A stretch of DNA of 64,000 bases from Verrucomicrobiota bacterium (lineage in GTDB: Bacteria; Verrucomicrobiota; Verrucomicrobiia; Limisphaerales; UBA11358): contig JAGWNY010000001.1 in the NCBI GenBank assembly GCA_028872915.1, positions 86,642 to 150,641 of the forward strand. The letters run 5' to 3'. The notes under the pieces were generated by a model. The model had not been told where the DNA came from. It made no database searches and was given only the letters and a program-made list of their open reading frames with translations. Within the stretch, counting starts at the first letter, position 1. Each line of letters begins with the position of its first letter. Shown in pieces: positions 34,272 through 42,787 of this stretch. Position numbers and translations under genes: made by a program.

Positions 34272-36827
34272 TCAAACCTTTGCCGCGGCCGTATGCTGCA
34301 TGGTGACCGACGACGCCCCGATTTTGGGCAGCGCGCCTTTGTGCCACCACAAGACAAACGCGCTGGCAATGTAGATGGAGGAATACGTGCCGGTGATGAT
34401 GCCCACCAGGAAGGTGAACGCGAAGTCGTTGATGACGCCGCCGCCCCAAATATACAGGCAAGCAGTCGCAATGAACACCGTGCCGCTGGTGATGATCGTG
34501 CGGCTCAAGGTCTGGTTGAGGGCTTGATTGATGATCTCCTTGAAGCTGCCCCTCATGCCCAGCTTCAAATCCTCCCGGATACGGTCGAAGATGACAACCT
34601 TGTCGTTGATCGAAAAGCCGATGATCGTCAGCACCGCCGCCACCACCGTGGCGCCAAACTGGCGCCCGGAAATTCCATTGGCGATACAGTAACAGCCAAT
34701 GGTCAACAGCACGTCGTGAATGACCGCCACGATGGCCCCTACCGCAAACGAAAATTCATAACGGAATGCCACATAAACCAGAATGCCGAACATTGCAAAA
34801 ATGGACGCAAGAATGGCCGAGTTCCGAACGTCCTTGCCCACCGACGCCCCAACCTCCTGGCGGCTCAGCGGACGGAAGTCCGCCTGCGGGAACTTTGTCT
34901 CCAGGGTCTTGACCACTTCGTCGGCGGTCCCATGCGCGGTCGTCACCCGCAAAGTTTCCGCCGCGCTGGATACTGTCTTTTGATACTGGATTTGCGCGTC
35001 CTTTTGCCCAATCTGCGCCAGCGCGGCCCGAAGTTGGTCCAGGCCTTCCCTTTCCACGAAACTGAACGTCGTGCTGTCGCCGCCCAGAAAATCCACCCCG
35101 AAAAGCTTTTCACCGCGGAAGAAAATACCGTACCCCAGGGAAAGGATGACCAGAAGCCAGGTGGTGATGAACAAGGGCGTTGCCACGTTCATGAAATTGA
35201 TTTTGGCGCTGCGGATCACGTGCAGCATGCCCAGCGATTTCAACCAGCTCCGATCCAGCAGAAAATTGAAAATCAGCCGCGTGACCACCAGCGCCGTAAA
35301 TAAACTCGCCGCCACGCCGATGGTCAGCGTCACCCCAAATCCCTTGATCTCGCCCGTGCCCATGAAAATGAGAATGATGGACGAAATAAGCGTCGTGACG
35401 TGCGAATCGAAGATGGTGCCAAAGGCCCGCGCGTAACCCGCCGCAATCGCGCCCCGCAACGATTTGCCTTTTTCCAGTTCCTCCCGCAGGCGCTCGTATA
35501 TCAGCACGTTTGCGTCCACCGCCATGCCGATGGTCAACACCACGCCCGCAATGCCCGGCAGCGTCAGCGTCGTGCCCACGCTGCACATCACCCCCATCAA
35601 AATGATGATGTTCACGATCAGCGCCACGTTTGCCGTCAGGCCGGCCACGCGGTAATAAACCAGCATGAACAACGATACAAAAATCACCGACGCCACCGAC
35701 GCGTAAATGCCGTGCCGGATGGTGTCCTTGCCCAGCGTCGGGTCCACGTTTTCCGTGTAAAGTATGTTCAACGGCGCGCTGAGCGGATTCTGCAACACCG
35801 CCGCCAGGTCCTGCGCCTCCGTTTCCGTGAAATTGCCCGTGATTTGAACGTTGCCGCCAATAATCGCGCCTTCAATTTGCGGCGCTGAATAAAGCTGCCC
35901 GTCCATCACAATCGCCATGCGATGCTTGAATTGGGTCTGTGGATCGGGCGCGTATTCGGTCGTCACGTCCGCAAACCGTTTTGCCGCGTCGCTCGTGAGC
36001 GTAAATTCGATGTCCGGCCGGCCCATGTCATCCCGTCCGGGAGCGGCGCGCGTCACAATCGGACCGGCCAGGTTGTTCACCGGCTTCGTGCTCACGATGA
36101 TCTCCTCCGGCGGCTGCGGCTGCCCATTGACCGGCGGCGCGCTTTCCATGAGATTCGTGTAACCAGGCGGGACCGGCTGGTGATTGGCCACGATCTCGTC
36201 GCTGCGATCGTTCACCATCCGGAATTCCAGGTACGCGGCCTTTTTAATCTGATCCTCGGCCGCCTGCTTGTCGGCTTCGGAGAGGCCGGGCAATTGGATC
36301 AATATTTGATTGGCGCCCACCGGCTGGATGACCGGTTCCGCCACTCCAAACTGGTCCACGCGCCGCCGCAGCACTTCCACCGCTTGCGAGATCGCCGCCG
36401 ACGCCTGCGCCTGGCTGATCTGATTGCTCGTGCCGCCGGCCAGCTTGTTCGTTTGCATCTCCACCAAAAACGCCGTCCCGCCCTGCAGGTCCAGGCCCAG
36501 CTTGATGCGCCCGGTCGCGTTCTGCTGGATTTGGTTGAGAATATAGGTGGACGCGTCCTCCTGGTTCGTCGCGTTGATGCCGGAAAAATAGGGCTGGATG
36601 TTGTTGGTTCCAACCGCCTCGCGCAAAATGGCGAACTCGCTGTTCGTGCCCCATTTTTGGAGGGCGGTCGCCTTCTCCAGGATATTCGTAAACCGCGCGT
36701 CCCGCCCGGTTGCCTGGCGCGCGAATTCCCGAATCAGGTCCCGCGACGTTGGCGGATATACCTGGAACAGCGCCCAGGCGATGATTACCAGGACCAGAAT
36801 GAATTTCCAGCGATCGTTCTTGTTCAT
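34272..36827 (-). CDS. secDF: protein translocase subunits SecD and SecF fused
   Basis: Proton-motive-force-driven accessory of SecYEG that pulls proteins across the inner membrane. The SecD half (about 1-540) shows 'GRIKLGLDLQGGTAFLVEMQ', the large P1 periplasmic domain and 'GIAGVVLTIGMAVDANVLIY' in TM4. The SecF half (about 550-851) shows 'GEKLFGVDFLGGDSTTFSFV', 'AVIHDVLLTIGCYC' and 'VAAVLTIIGFSINDKVVIFD'. SecD and SecF are separate in E. coli and fused in many other bacteria, including this case. The yajC gene ends 4 bp upstream, giving a yajC-secDF operon. Confidence 0.96.
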   Translation of the reverse strand: MNKNDRWKFILVLVIIAWALFQVYPPTSRDLIREFARQATGRDARFTNILEKATALQKWGTNSEFAILREAVGTNNIQPYFSGINATNQEDASTYILNQIQQNATGRIKLGLDLQGGTAFLVEMQTNKLAGGTSNQISQAQASAAISQAVEVLRRRVDQFGVAEPVIQPVGANQILIQLPGLSEADKQAAEDQIKKAAYLEFRMVNDRSDEIVANHQPVPPGYTNLMESAPPVNGQPQPPEEIIVSTKPVNNLAGPIVTRAAPGRDDMGRPDIEFTLTSDAAKRFADVTTEYAPDPQTQFKHRMAIVMDGQLYSAPQIEGAIIGGNVQITGNFTETEAQDLAAVLQNPLSAPLNILYTENVDPTLGKDTIRHGIYASVASVIFVSLFMLVYYRVAGLTANVALIVNIIILMGVMCSVGTTLTLPGIAGVVLTIGMAVDANVLIYERLREELEKGKSLRGAIAAGYARAFGTIFDSHVTTLISSIILIFMGTGEIKGFGVTLTIGVAASLFTALVVTRLIFNFLLDRSWLKSLGMLHVIRSAKINFMNVATPLFITTWLLVILSLGYGIFFRGEKLFGVDFLGGDSTTFSFVEREGLDQLRAALAQIGQKDAQIQYQKTVSSAAETLRVTTAHGTADEVVKTLETKFPQADFRPLSRQEVGASVGKDVRNSAILASIFAMFGILVYVAFRYEFSFAVGAIVAVIHDVLLTIGCYCIANGISGRQFGATVVAAVLTIIGFSINDKVVIFDRIREDLKLGMRGSFKEIINQALNQTLSRTIITSGTVFIATACLYIWGGGVINDFAFTFLVGIITGTYSSIYIASAFVLWWHKGALPKIGASSVTMQHTAAAKV

Positions 36828-36831
36828 GGTC

Positions 36832-37227
36832 TCAAGTTCCTGATTTCTCCTGTCCCGCCCGTTCCAGGATTTCGGTGACCGAGGATTTGGTGACTTCCAT
36901 CTTGGCGTCCATCGAACGCAGCGAGACCGTTTTATCCTTGACCGTGATCACCACCCCGACGATGCCGCTGGACGTGACGATCCTGTCCCCCGCTTTGAGG
37001 CCTTCCAGCAGGCGCGCCTGCTGCTTGCGCTGCTGTGACTGCGGGCGAAACAGGAGGAAATACATCATCACAATCAGTAGCGCGAAAAAGATGACGGGAC
37101 TGCCAAAAAACGTCTGAAGCGGCGACACGGGGCCGCTTGGCGCGGAGGGCGCGCCGGGCGAAGCCGCCGCCGCCGCCGCCGCGGACGGCGCATCCGCCAG
37201 AAACAAAATCCGGTTCAAGGACATCAT
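36832..37227 (-). CDS. yajC: preprotein translocase accessory subunit YajC
   Basis: 131 residues from ATG 37227 (MMSLNRILFLADAPSAAAAA); the track start at 37323 adds 32 residues without support. An Ala/Pro/Ser-rich N-terminus is followed by the single helix 'SPVIFFALLIVMMYFLLFRP' and the YajC signature 'QSQQRKQQARLLEGLKAGDR' and 'IVTSSGIVGVVITV'. It is the small partner of SecDF, encoded immediately downstream. Confidence 0.93.
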   Translation of the reverse strand: MMSLNRILFLADAPSAAAAAAASPGAPSAPSGPVSPLQTFFGSPVIFFALLIVMMYFLLFRPQSQQRKQQARLLEGLKAGDRIVTSSGIVGVVITVKDKTVSLRSMDAKMEVTKSSVTEILERAGQEKSGT

Positions 37228-37782
37228 GTGAAAATAGTCGTCCACTTTACGGCAACCAACCGGATTGGCAAGCGTTATCGAACCCCGTTTCGCGCCCCGA
37301 CGGAGAAAAAGGGTGTGAGACAAAATTCCGCATCAGTCGAAAAGGCCCAGCCGGGACCAGAACATGCCCGATTGCCTGCCGCCGCCGCCAATGAGCGTCT
37401 TGCAACCGGCTTCGACCACGCCCGAGCCGATAAAGCAGCCCCTGGCCCGGAAGGCGCCATATTGCGTTCGTTGGACGTTGCGCACGAAACAGCCGCGGGC
37501 GGCGTTGAAGGCGGTGGAAAAACGCTTGAGAACCCAAAATGACTGCAAATTACTAAAAATACCGGGGATCGGCGGCAGGCGAGGGCGGCCCGGTCGGGGG
37601 AAAGGACGTGTTTTGGCGTGAATCGGGCGGCGGGGCCTGCCCAGGGGAGAGGCAGCGGCCCGGACAATCTCACGGCCTTGCCCGCATCAGGCCCGAACCG
37701 TGCGGTTGGCGCGGTTGGTCCCGGCCGGGTTCCATTAGACCACGCGGATTCCAACGGCGGCACTGGCGTGCTCCCGGATTTC

Positions 37783-37872
37783 ATCTTCCTCATTCCGACC
37801 GTTCCCTTCATTCCGTCAGTTCCATTCATTACGACCGCTCCATTCATTACGACTCTTCCATTCATTACTACA
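37783..37872. repeat. 18-bp tandem repeat, five units
   Basis: Five consecutive 18-bp units: ATCTTCCTCATTCCGACC, GTTCCCTTCATTCCGTCA, GTTCCATTCATTACGACC, GCTCCATTCATTACGACT, CTTCCATTCATTACTACA. Unit length is a multiple of three, so both strands read as hexapeptide repeats (VPFITT-like on plus, VVMNGx-like on minus). There are no spacers, so it is not a CRISPR array. Confidence 0.85.
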
Positions 37873-37905
37873 GTTGCATTAAACCACGGGGATGGAAGAA
37901 AGTCC

Positions 37906-37998
37906 ATGAAAAGTTATTTAACTGAATTTATCGCGGAAGTCATTGCAAGGGAACGGGTTCCAAAAAGTTATCTAACTGATTTGGCCCAAGTTGAATAA
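37906..37998 (+). CDS. possible 30-residue small protein
   Basis: ATG 37906 follows a purine-rich GGAAGAAAG at suitable spacing. The product starts MKSYLTEFIAEVIARERVPK, is amphipathic, and contains the repeated motif KSYLT(E/D). The stretch is A+T-richer than its surroundings. It lies directly after the 18-bp tandem repeat. Coding status is uncertain because the motif repetition reflects a DNA-level repeat. Confidence 0.3.
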   Translation: MKSYLTEFIAEVIARERVPKSYLTDLAQVE

Positions 37999-38038
37999 CT
38001 TTCCGCGTGAATTTCAACGCGAATACAGCGCATTTCAC

Positions 38039-38070
38039 CACCAAGGCGCGGAGAACACGGAGAAAGAAGC
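38039..38070. repeat. degraded dispersed intergenic repeat
   Basis: CACCACCAAGGCGCGGAGAACACGGAGAAAG resembles the widely dispersed 'ACCACGAAGGCACAGAGAACACAGAGAAAG' family of intergenic sequences that I know from several environmental bacterial phyla. Recognition is from memory and the copy is decayed. Confidence 0.4.
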
Positions 38071-38167
38071 CGCATTCCAAGACGCTGGCGCGGTTTTGAC
38101 ACGTTGTCTCCCACGGGATGGGTTGGCTGCGGCCCGGGTGCTCCGGGATGAACCCGCCCCTGCCTTT

Positions 38168-38608
38168 TCAGCGATTGTTGCCAGAAACGGTCGGGGCGGC
38201 CGATAGCGTGGGCTTTACGAGGGTGGTTAATTTATCCACCAATTCCGCCGGCGCCCGTTTTGGCTTTTCGTTCAAACCGGTGCAAACATGGAACGTCTCG
38301 GCGTCCAAAATTAATTTTCCGTCCTGGTTGAAAATCCGATGGGCGAAATTGATCCGCACCTTGTCGGCGAGGGTTGGCCAGACTTCAACGGTGAGCACAT
38401 CGTCGTAGCGCGCGGGGAACTTGTAGCGCAGGCGCGCCTCGACCACGGGAAAGATGGCGTCGGCGTCCTGCAAACCGGCAACCGTGAAGCCCAGTGAACG
38501 CAGAAATTCGCCCCTCGCCTCCTCCAACATGTCCAGATAGCGGGAATGATAGACGTGGTTGCCCACGGTGCATTCGGCGTAGATGACGCGATGAGTGTGC
38601 CGAAACAT
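38168..38608 (-). CDS. 4-hydroxybenzoyl-CoA-type (hotdog) acyl-CoA thioesterase
   Basis: 146 residues in a single hotdog fold: 'VYHSRYLDMLEEARGEFLRS' is the central helix motif, and 'VVEARLRYKFPARYDDVLTV' followed by 'LILDAETFHVCTGLNEKPKR' are the usual strands. YbgC-type enzymes have a catalytic Asp in 'DTDAGGVVYHANYL'. Here the equivalent stretch is 'CTVGNHVYHSRYL', with Thr where the Asp would be, so the mechanism or subfamily may differ. It stands alone, 262 bp upstream of the divergent aroB, with a palindromic element in between. Confidence 0.85.
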   Translation of the reverse strand: MFRHTHRVIYAECTVGNHVYHSRYLDMLEEARGEFLRSLGFTVAGLQDADAIFPVVEARLRYKFPARYDDVLTVEVWPTLADKVRINFAHRIFNQDGKLILDAETFHVCTGLNEKPKRAPAELVDKLTTLVKPTLSAAPTVSGNNR

Positions 38609-38647
38609 TTGGCAAGTTTAGCGGTTGCGGACCCGATTTAACAGATT

Positions 38648-38830
38648 TTATAGCGGTCTCAGAAATACTTTAGCCATGCGGTTGGGGAGAAGGGAACAGC
38701 GGTTCTTTTGGGTTTTGGCTTCGTTTTCGCTCGGTTACAGGCCGCTTTGGGCATGCTCCCTCGCCCGGCCTCGCCAAAACCCAAAATTCCTCGCTGCCGC
38801 ACGGCTACATTATTTCCTCAACCGCTCTAA
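38648..38830. repeat. 183-bp MITE-like palindromic element
   Basis: The ends TTATAGCGGT (38648) and ACCGCTCTAA (38830) are inverted copies with one mismatch, and the similarity continues inward (GAAATA.T.TAGCC.TGCGG on both arms). An internal 14-bp perfect inverted repeat TTTTGGGTTTTGGC (38706-38719) / GCCAAAACCCAAAA (38773-38786) is nested within. No ORF is carried. It fills nearly the whole gap between the thioesterase and aroB genes. Confidence 0.65.
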
Positions 38831-38870
38831 TTTTCTTCAAACTGGCCTTGCGAGATTGTAGTTTGGGCCA

Positions 38871-39953
38871 ATGCGCATCGTTCCGGTCCATCTGGGCAGC
38901 CGCAGTTATTCCATCAAAATCGCGCCGGGCCTTTTAAGAAGGCTCGGCCCGGAATGCGCGGTGCTCAAATTCGGGCGCCGTTGCGCCGTCATCACGGACA
39001 CAAACGTCGCCAGGGTCCATGGAGCGATTGCCCGCCGATCATTGATTCGCGCCGGATTCGAGCCGGTGCTGACAGCCGTTCGGGCCGGGGAAAAAGCCAA
39101 AGACCTCAAGACGGCCCAGGATTGTTACGACCGCTTGGCGGCCCACCGGCTGGAGCGCGGTTCCTTTATTGTCGCGCTTGGCGGCGGCGTGGCGGGGGAT
39201 TTGGCGGGATTCGTGGCGGCGACGTATTTGCGCGGGATTCCGTTCGTGCAGGTTCCGACAACGCTTTTGGCGCAGGTGGACAGTTCGGTGGGCGGCAAGA
39301 CGGGCGTGAATTTGCGGGCCGGCAAGAACCTGGTGGGCGCTTTTTACCAGCCACGGCTTGTGCTTTGCGACCTGGACACGCTTCAAACCCTTCCCGACCG
39401 CGAATTTCGCGCCGGGCTGGCCGAGGTGATCAAATACGGAATCATCCGGGATGCGGCATTTTTCGCGCGACTGGAGCGGGACTTGGACGGCATCCTCCGG
39501 CGCAGGCGGACGGCGCTGGCGCCGGTCATTGCGCGGTGTTGCGAAATCAAGGCCGAGGTGGTTGCCCGGGACGAGAAGGAGGGCGGGCTGCGCTCCATCC
39601 TGAATTTCGGTCACACGATTGGACATGCCATCGAGAACAGCGCCGGTTACGGGACCTTTCTGCACGGGGAGGCCATTTCCATCGGCCAAATTGCCGCCGC
39701 CCGGCTTTCGCACGCCGTTTCGGGGCTTCCTGAAGCCGAATTGCGCCGCATCGTGGATTTGTTTCGGCGGGCCGGGCTGCCGGTGACAATTTCATTGAAT
39801 TCCCGCCAGCGAAAAAAAGTTTTGGACGCGATGCGTTTGGATAAAAAGGCGCGGGATGGCGAGATCAAATTTGTGCTGGCGCGGCGCATTGGACGGGTGG
39901 AGTGGGGCCGGGCTGTGCCGGAACAATCCATCATGGAAGTCCTGCGGCGATAG
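38871..39953 (+). CDS. aroB: 3-dehydroquinate synthase
   Basis: Second step of the shikimate pathway: DAHP to 3-dehydroquinate, with NAD+ and a divalent metal. 'FIVALGGGVAGDLAGFVAAT' is the NAD-binding loop, and 'PTTLLAQVDSSVGGKTGVNL', 'GLAEVIKYGIIRD' (metal Glu) and 'LNFGHTIGHAIE' (metal His) are all intact. The second metal His is in 'FLHGEAISIG'. 360 residues, normal length. It opens a plus-strand run aroB-trpG/pabA-panD. Confidence 0.95.
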   Translation: MRIVPVHLGSRSYSIKIAPGLLRRLGPECAVLKFGRRCAVITDTNVARVHGAIARRSLIRAGFEPVLTAVRAGEKAKDLKTAQDCYDRLAAHRLERGSFIVALGGGVAGDLAGFVAATYLRGIPFVQVPTTLLAQVDSSVGGKTGVNLRAGKNLVGAFYQPRLVLCDLDTLQTLPDREFRAGLAEVIKYGIIRDAAFFARLERDLDGILRRRRTALAPVIARCCEIKAEVVARDEKEGGLRSILNFGHTIGHAIENSAGYGTFLHGEAISIGQIAAARLSHAVSGLPEAELRRIVDLFRRAGLPVTISLNSRQRKKVLDAMRLDKKARDGEIKFVLARRIGRVEWGRAVPEQSIMEVLRR

Positions 39954-40055
39954 CGGCGGAGGACTGGCATACAGGAACCGACGCAAGGCGGTTGGGAAGG
40001 AGGATCAAAAAAACGGCGTCTTTCAAACCGGCCGGCTTCTGTTATATTGCGGGCC

Positions 40056-40625
40056 ATGATCTTCGTTTTGGACAATTACGATTCGTTCACCTACAACCTG
40101 GTGCAATACCTGGGCGAGTTGGGGGCGGAGATGGTCATCAAGCGGAACGACGAGGTGACGATTGACGAAATCCGGGCGCTAAAGCCGGAGCGGATTCTTG
40201 TGTCGCCGGGGCCTTGTTCGCCGCGGGAGTCGGGCTTGTCCAATGAGGTGATCCGAACATTTGGATCGGAGGGGGTACCGGTTTTTGGGGTATGCCTGGG
40301 GCACCAGTGCATCGGGCACACGTTTGGGGCGGAAGTGGTGGTGAATTACCGCATGATGCATGGAAAAATTTCACCGATCCGCCATAACGGCCGGGATTTG
40401 TTTGAGGGCATGGCCAATCCGTTTTCGGCGACCCGCTATCATTCGCTGGTCATCAAACGCGAGTCGGCGCCGGACTGCCTGGAGATCACGGCTGAGAGCG
40501 ATGAGGGCGAAATCATGGGCGTGCGGCACAAAAGCCTGCCGATCTGGGGCGTGCAGTTTCATCCCGAAAGCATTCTCACGGACAATGGGCGGCGGATTTT
40601 GAAAAATTTTCTAAAGTTGAAGTAG
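40056..40625 (+). CDS. anthranilate / aminodeoxychorismate synthase glutamine amidotransferase subunit
   Basis: Class I glutamine amidotransferase that feeds ammonia to TrpE or PabB. From ATG 40056 ([20 protein letters not shown]) it is 189 residues. The oxyanion motif '[12 protein letters not shown]', the nucleophile '[12 protein letters not shown]' (Cys) and the His-Glu pair in '[11 protein letters not shown]' are intact. TrpG and PabA cannot be separated by sequence, and one protein may serve both tryptophan and folate synthesis. No trpE or pabB is adjacent. The -10-like TTATAT at 40042-40047 is only 8 bp from the start codon. Confidence 0.93.
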   Translation: MIFVLDNYDSFTYNLVQYLGELGAEMVIKRNDEVTIDEIRALKPERILVSPGPCSPRESGLSNEVIRTFGSEGVPVFGVCLGHQCIGHTFGAEVVVNYRMMHGKISPIRHNGRDLFEGMANPFSATRYHSLVIKRESAPDCLEITAESDEGEIMGVRHKSLPIWGVQFHPESILTDNGRRILKNFLKLK

Positions 40626-40653
40626 CGGGGGCGCGTGTTACAGTGGGAGGCTC

Positions 40654-41037
40654 ATGCAAATCATTTTGCTTAAATCCAAGATTCATCGAGCCACGGTAAC
40701 CGGAGGCAACGTCAATTACGAGGGCAGCCTGACGATTGACGGCGACCTGATGGATGAGGCGGGACTGCGCGAATACGAACGCATTCTTTGCGGCAACATG
40801 GCGAACGGCAACCGTTTCGAGACCTATGTGATTCGGGGGCGAAACGGTTCGGGGGACATCATCATGAACGGCGCCGTGGCGCATTTGGGAAAGAAAGGCG
40901 ATTTGCTGACGATTATGAATTTTGGTGTCTTTGCGGAAGACGAGGCAAAAAACTGGAAACCGCGCGTGGTGCTTCTGGGCAAGGGCAACCAGAGGGAGTT
41001 GGTAAAGAAAAAGGCAGCCGGCAAGCTACCGGAATGA
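40654..41037 (+). CDS. panD: aspartate 1-decarboxylase, pyruvoyl-dependent
   Basis: Makes beta-alanine for pantothenate and coenzyme A. The proenzyme self-cleaves between Gly24 and Ser25 in 'YEGSLTID', and Ser25 becomes the pyruvoyl group. 'RFETYVIRGRNGSGDIIMNG', 'AAHLGKKGDL'-type sequence (here 'AVAHLGKKGDLLTIMNFGVF') complete the double-psi barrel. 127 residues, normal length. It lies 28 bp after the amidotransferase gene and is convergent with the GT-C-like gene. Confidence 0.95.
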   Translation: MQIILLKSKIHRATVTGGNVNYEGSLTIDGDLMDEAGLREYERILCGNMANGNRFETYVIRGRNGSGDIIMNGAVAHLGKKGDLLTIMNFGVFAEDEAKNWKPRVVLLGKGNQRELVKKKAAGKLPE

Positions 41038-41065
41038 CGCGGAACGCGGCCACGCGGCGGATGGA

Positions 41066-42679
41066 TTATTCCCGGCGTTGCGGCAAATGATTGGGGAAGG
41101 CAGCCCGGCCCCTCGTTGCCGCCGGGCGGCCCCGAATTGGCAGCGGCAATCCGGCCAGCTTCGGAAACTGGTTCAGATTCTTTACCAAAACGACGGCCAA
41201 ATTATCGAAATAGACCGGACGCCAGTCGTCCATTTTTGCCAGGGCCATTGAGCCGGCCAAATGGGAGGGCAGCAGGGCAAAATCGGCGCGGCGAAGGTCC
41301 AGGACGTTGGTATCGAAGGGTTCGGCATTGTAAAAGCGCCAATGGGCGGTAATGAGGCGGCGGGGGTAGCAGGTGTCGAGGCGTCCGTCCATGGAGACGC
41401 GGCTGCGGGGCAGTTCCCAGAGACAGATTTCGCCCCAATCGAAAAAGACCAAGAGATTTCCGCGCAAATCGCGCGCCCGGATGAATTGAATCGCGGCAAC
41501 GGGATACTGATTTCGCGGCACTTCCATCGTCCATGCCCGCTGCTTGTGCAGAAAAGCCGTGGCGGCGAGAATGCCGGCGGAGGCCACGCAAAGCAACAGG
41601 GTGAGGAATTTTTGCGCCAGGGACCGGGCGAAAACCGCTGTCAGATTTGCAAAACGATTTTCAAATCGTTCCAACACGCCGGCCAGGCCGGGCGGCGCGA
41701 GCGCGAGGGCCGCGATGCAAAAAAGGGGCGTGTTGCGCACGGAGCGAAACGCGGCAGCCGCGAGCAAAACAAGGACGGCGGCCTCCCATAGTTGGCGTCG
41801 CCGGGGGGAGAGCAGGAGCGCGACGGCGGCCAGCGCCGCGCAAAAGAAAAACGCAGCATGGTTCCAGCCGAGGCTGACCGGGTTCCATTCGGTGATTTGC
41901 GGACGCAACCATGAGACGCTGCCAGAGAGCCAGCGAATCAAACCGGCGCCATAGGGATTGAGAAACAACGCCGCGGCGGAAAAGGCGCAGGCAATCCAAA
42001 GGACGGGAACGATTTTGGCGGGCGGCTTTTCCAAACGGACGACATCCAAATTGAACCGATTGAAAATACATTGGGCCGTTGTGGCGCCGGCGGCGGCGAA
42101 AAGCAGAAGGATGCCGGCGACGACTCCGCCATGCGTGTTGATCCAGGCGGCGAACAGGGGCGGCAGGGCAAAGGCCCATCGCAGCCGTCCTTCGTGAATC
42201 CGCCGCAGTATCCACAATTCGGCCGCAAGGGCGAGCGCGGTGAAGATTTGGGGGCGCACGGCAAATCCGTAGGATATTTCCACGACCGCAAGCGCGCCCA
42301 ATGCCCATGCGACAATTCTTGTCCTGCCCGGGACCATGCCCGCCGATGCCGTCGCGAGGGCCAAAAAAAACGTCAGCAATCCCACGGCGACCGTCAGCAG
42401 CAGAAGGCCCGGCCCGCCCAGCGCGCGAAAAGACAACGCCATTGCCGCCTCGGCGAGAATTTCGTGATTGATCCAGGGATGCCCGTTGGCTGTCCACGAA
42501 TAAGGATCGGCGCGCATCAACGTTCCGGTTTGAAGCAGGTGGGAGCCATAAATAACGTGACCCCACAAGTCGGGATCGGTTGTATTCTCGGAGAATTGGA
42601 AAATGGCGAGACAGAGGACGCAGAAGATGAACGCCCGCCGCAAACTGGAATGGTTTTGAACGCATTCGTCTTGCGGCAT
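41066..42679 (-). CDS. polytopic membrane protein, GT-C glycosyltransferase-like
   Basis: 537 residues with about ten hydrophobic helices followed by a soluble C-terminal domain. Near the N-terminus 'FSENTTDPDLWGHVIYGSHL' places acidic residues in the first external loop, as in GT-C enzymes that use polyprenyl-phosphate sugars. The C-terminal 'LLVFFDWGEICLWELPRSRV' and 'SMDGRLDTCYPRRLI' form a pattern common in uncharacterised Planctomycetes/Verrucomicrobia membrane proteins. Neither donor nor acceptor can be inferred, and it could be another kind of membrane protein. No polysaccharide genes flank it. Confidence 0.7.
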   Translation of the reverse strand: MPQDECVQNHSSLRRAFIFCVLCLAIFQFSENTTDPDLWGHVIYGSHLLQTGTLMRADPYSWTANGHPWINHEILAEAAMALSFRALGGPGLLLLTVAVGLLTFFLALATASAGMVPGRTRIVAWALGALAVVEISYGFAVRPQIFTALALAAELWILRRIHEGRLRWAFALPPLFAAWINTHGGVVAGILLLFAAAGATTAQCIFNRFNLDVVRLEKPPAKIVPVLWIACAFSAAALFLNPYGAGLIRWLSGSVSWLRPQITEWNPVSLGWNHAAFFFCAALAAVALLLSPRRRQLWEAAVLVLLAAAAFRSVRNTPLFCIAALALAPPGLAGVLERFENRFANLTAVFARSLAQKFLTLLLCVASAGILAATAFLHKQRAWTMEVPRNQYPVAAIQFIRARDLRGNLLVFFDWGEICLWELPRSRVSMDGRLDTCYPRRLITAHWRFYNAEPFDTNVLDLRRADFALLPSHLAGSMALAKMDDWRPVYFDNLAVVLVKNLNQFPKLAGLPLPIRGRPAATRGRAAFPNHLPQRRE

Positions 42680-42724
42680 GGCCTGAAAATAGCAATTGGC
42701 CGCGCCGGAAAAAGATTATTTATT

Positions 42725-42756
42725 AAAAAACAACGCGCCGGAAAGTCCGGCGCGTT
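42725..42756 (-). terminator. rho-independent terminator after superoxide dismutase
   Basis: On the minus strand AACGCGCCGGA-CTT-TCCGGCGCGTT, an 11-bp stem with a tiny loop, is followed by GTTTTTTAATA. It lies 32 bp downstream of the sod stop codon. Confidence 0.9.
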
Positions 42757-42787
42757 TGAAGCGGAAGCCTTGGAAGCTCGAAGGCGG

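Larger units (their letters stand above)
37228..38167. other. gene-poor interval between yajC and the thioesterase gene
   Basis: About 940 bp with no gene I can support apart from one short candidate. Several long ORFs on both strands (for example 37275-37907 minus) are Pro/Arg/Ala-rich, mutually overlapping, and look like artefacts of G+C-rich sequence. The interval holds an 18-bp minisatellite (37783-37872), a possible 30-residue ORF (37906-37998), an imperfect direct repeat AAGTTATTTAACTGA / AAGTTATCTAACTGA, and a degraded dispersed repeat near 38039. I recognise no tRNA or structured RNA in it. Confidence 0.6.

Noticed and set aside
37783-37872. Possible CRISPR array
   Set aside because: Units are contiguous with no spacers, only 18 bp long, and no cas gene is present.
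37275-37907. 210-residue minus-strand ORF with VVMNGx repeats
   Set aside because: The repeat is produced by the 18-bp minisatellite; the rest is Pro/Ala/Ser-rich without homology, no ribosome-binding site, and overlaps yajC upstream sequence.
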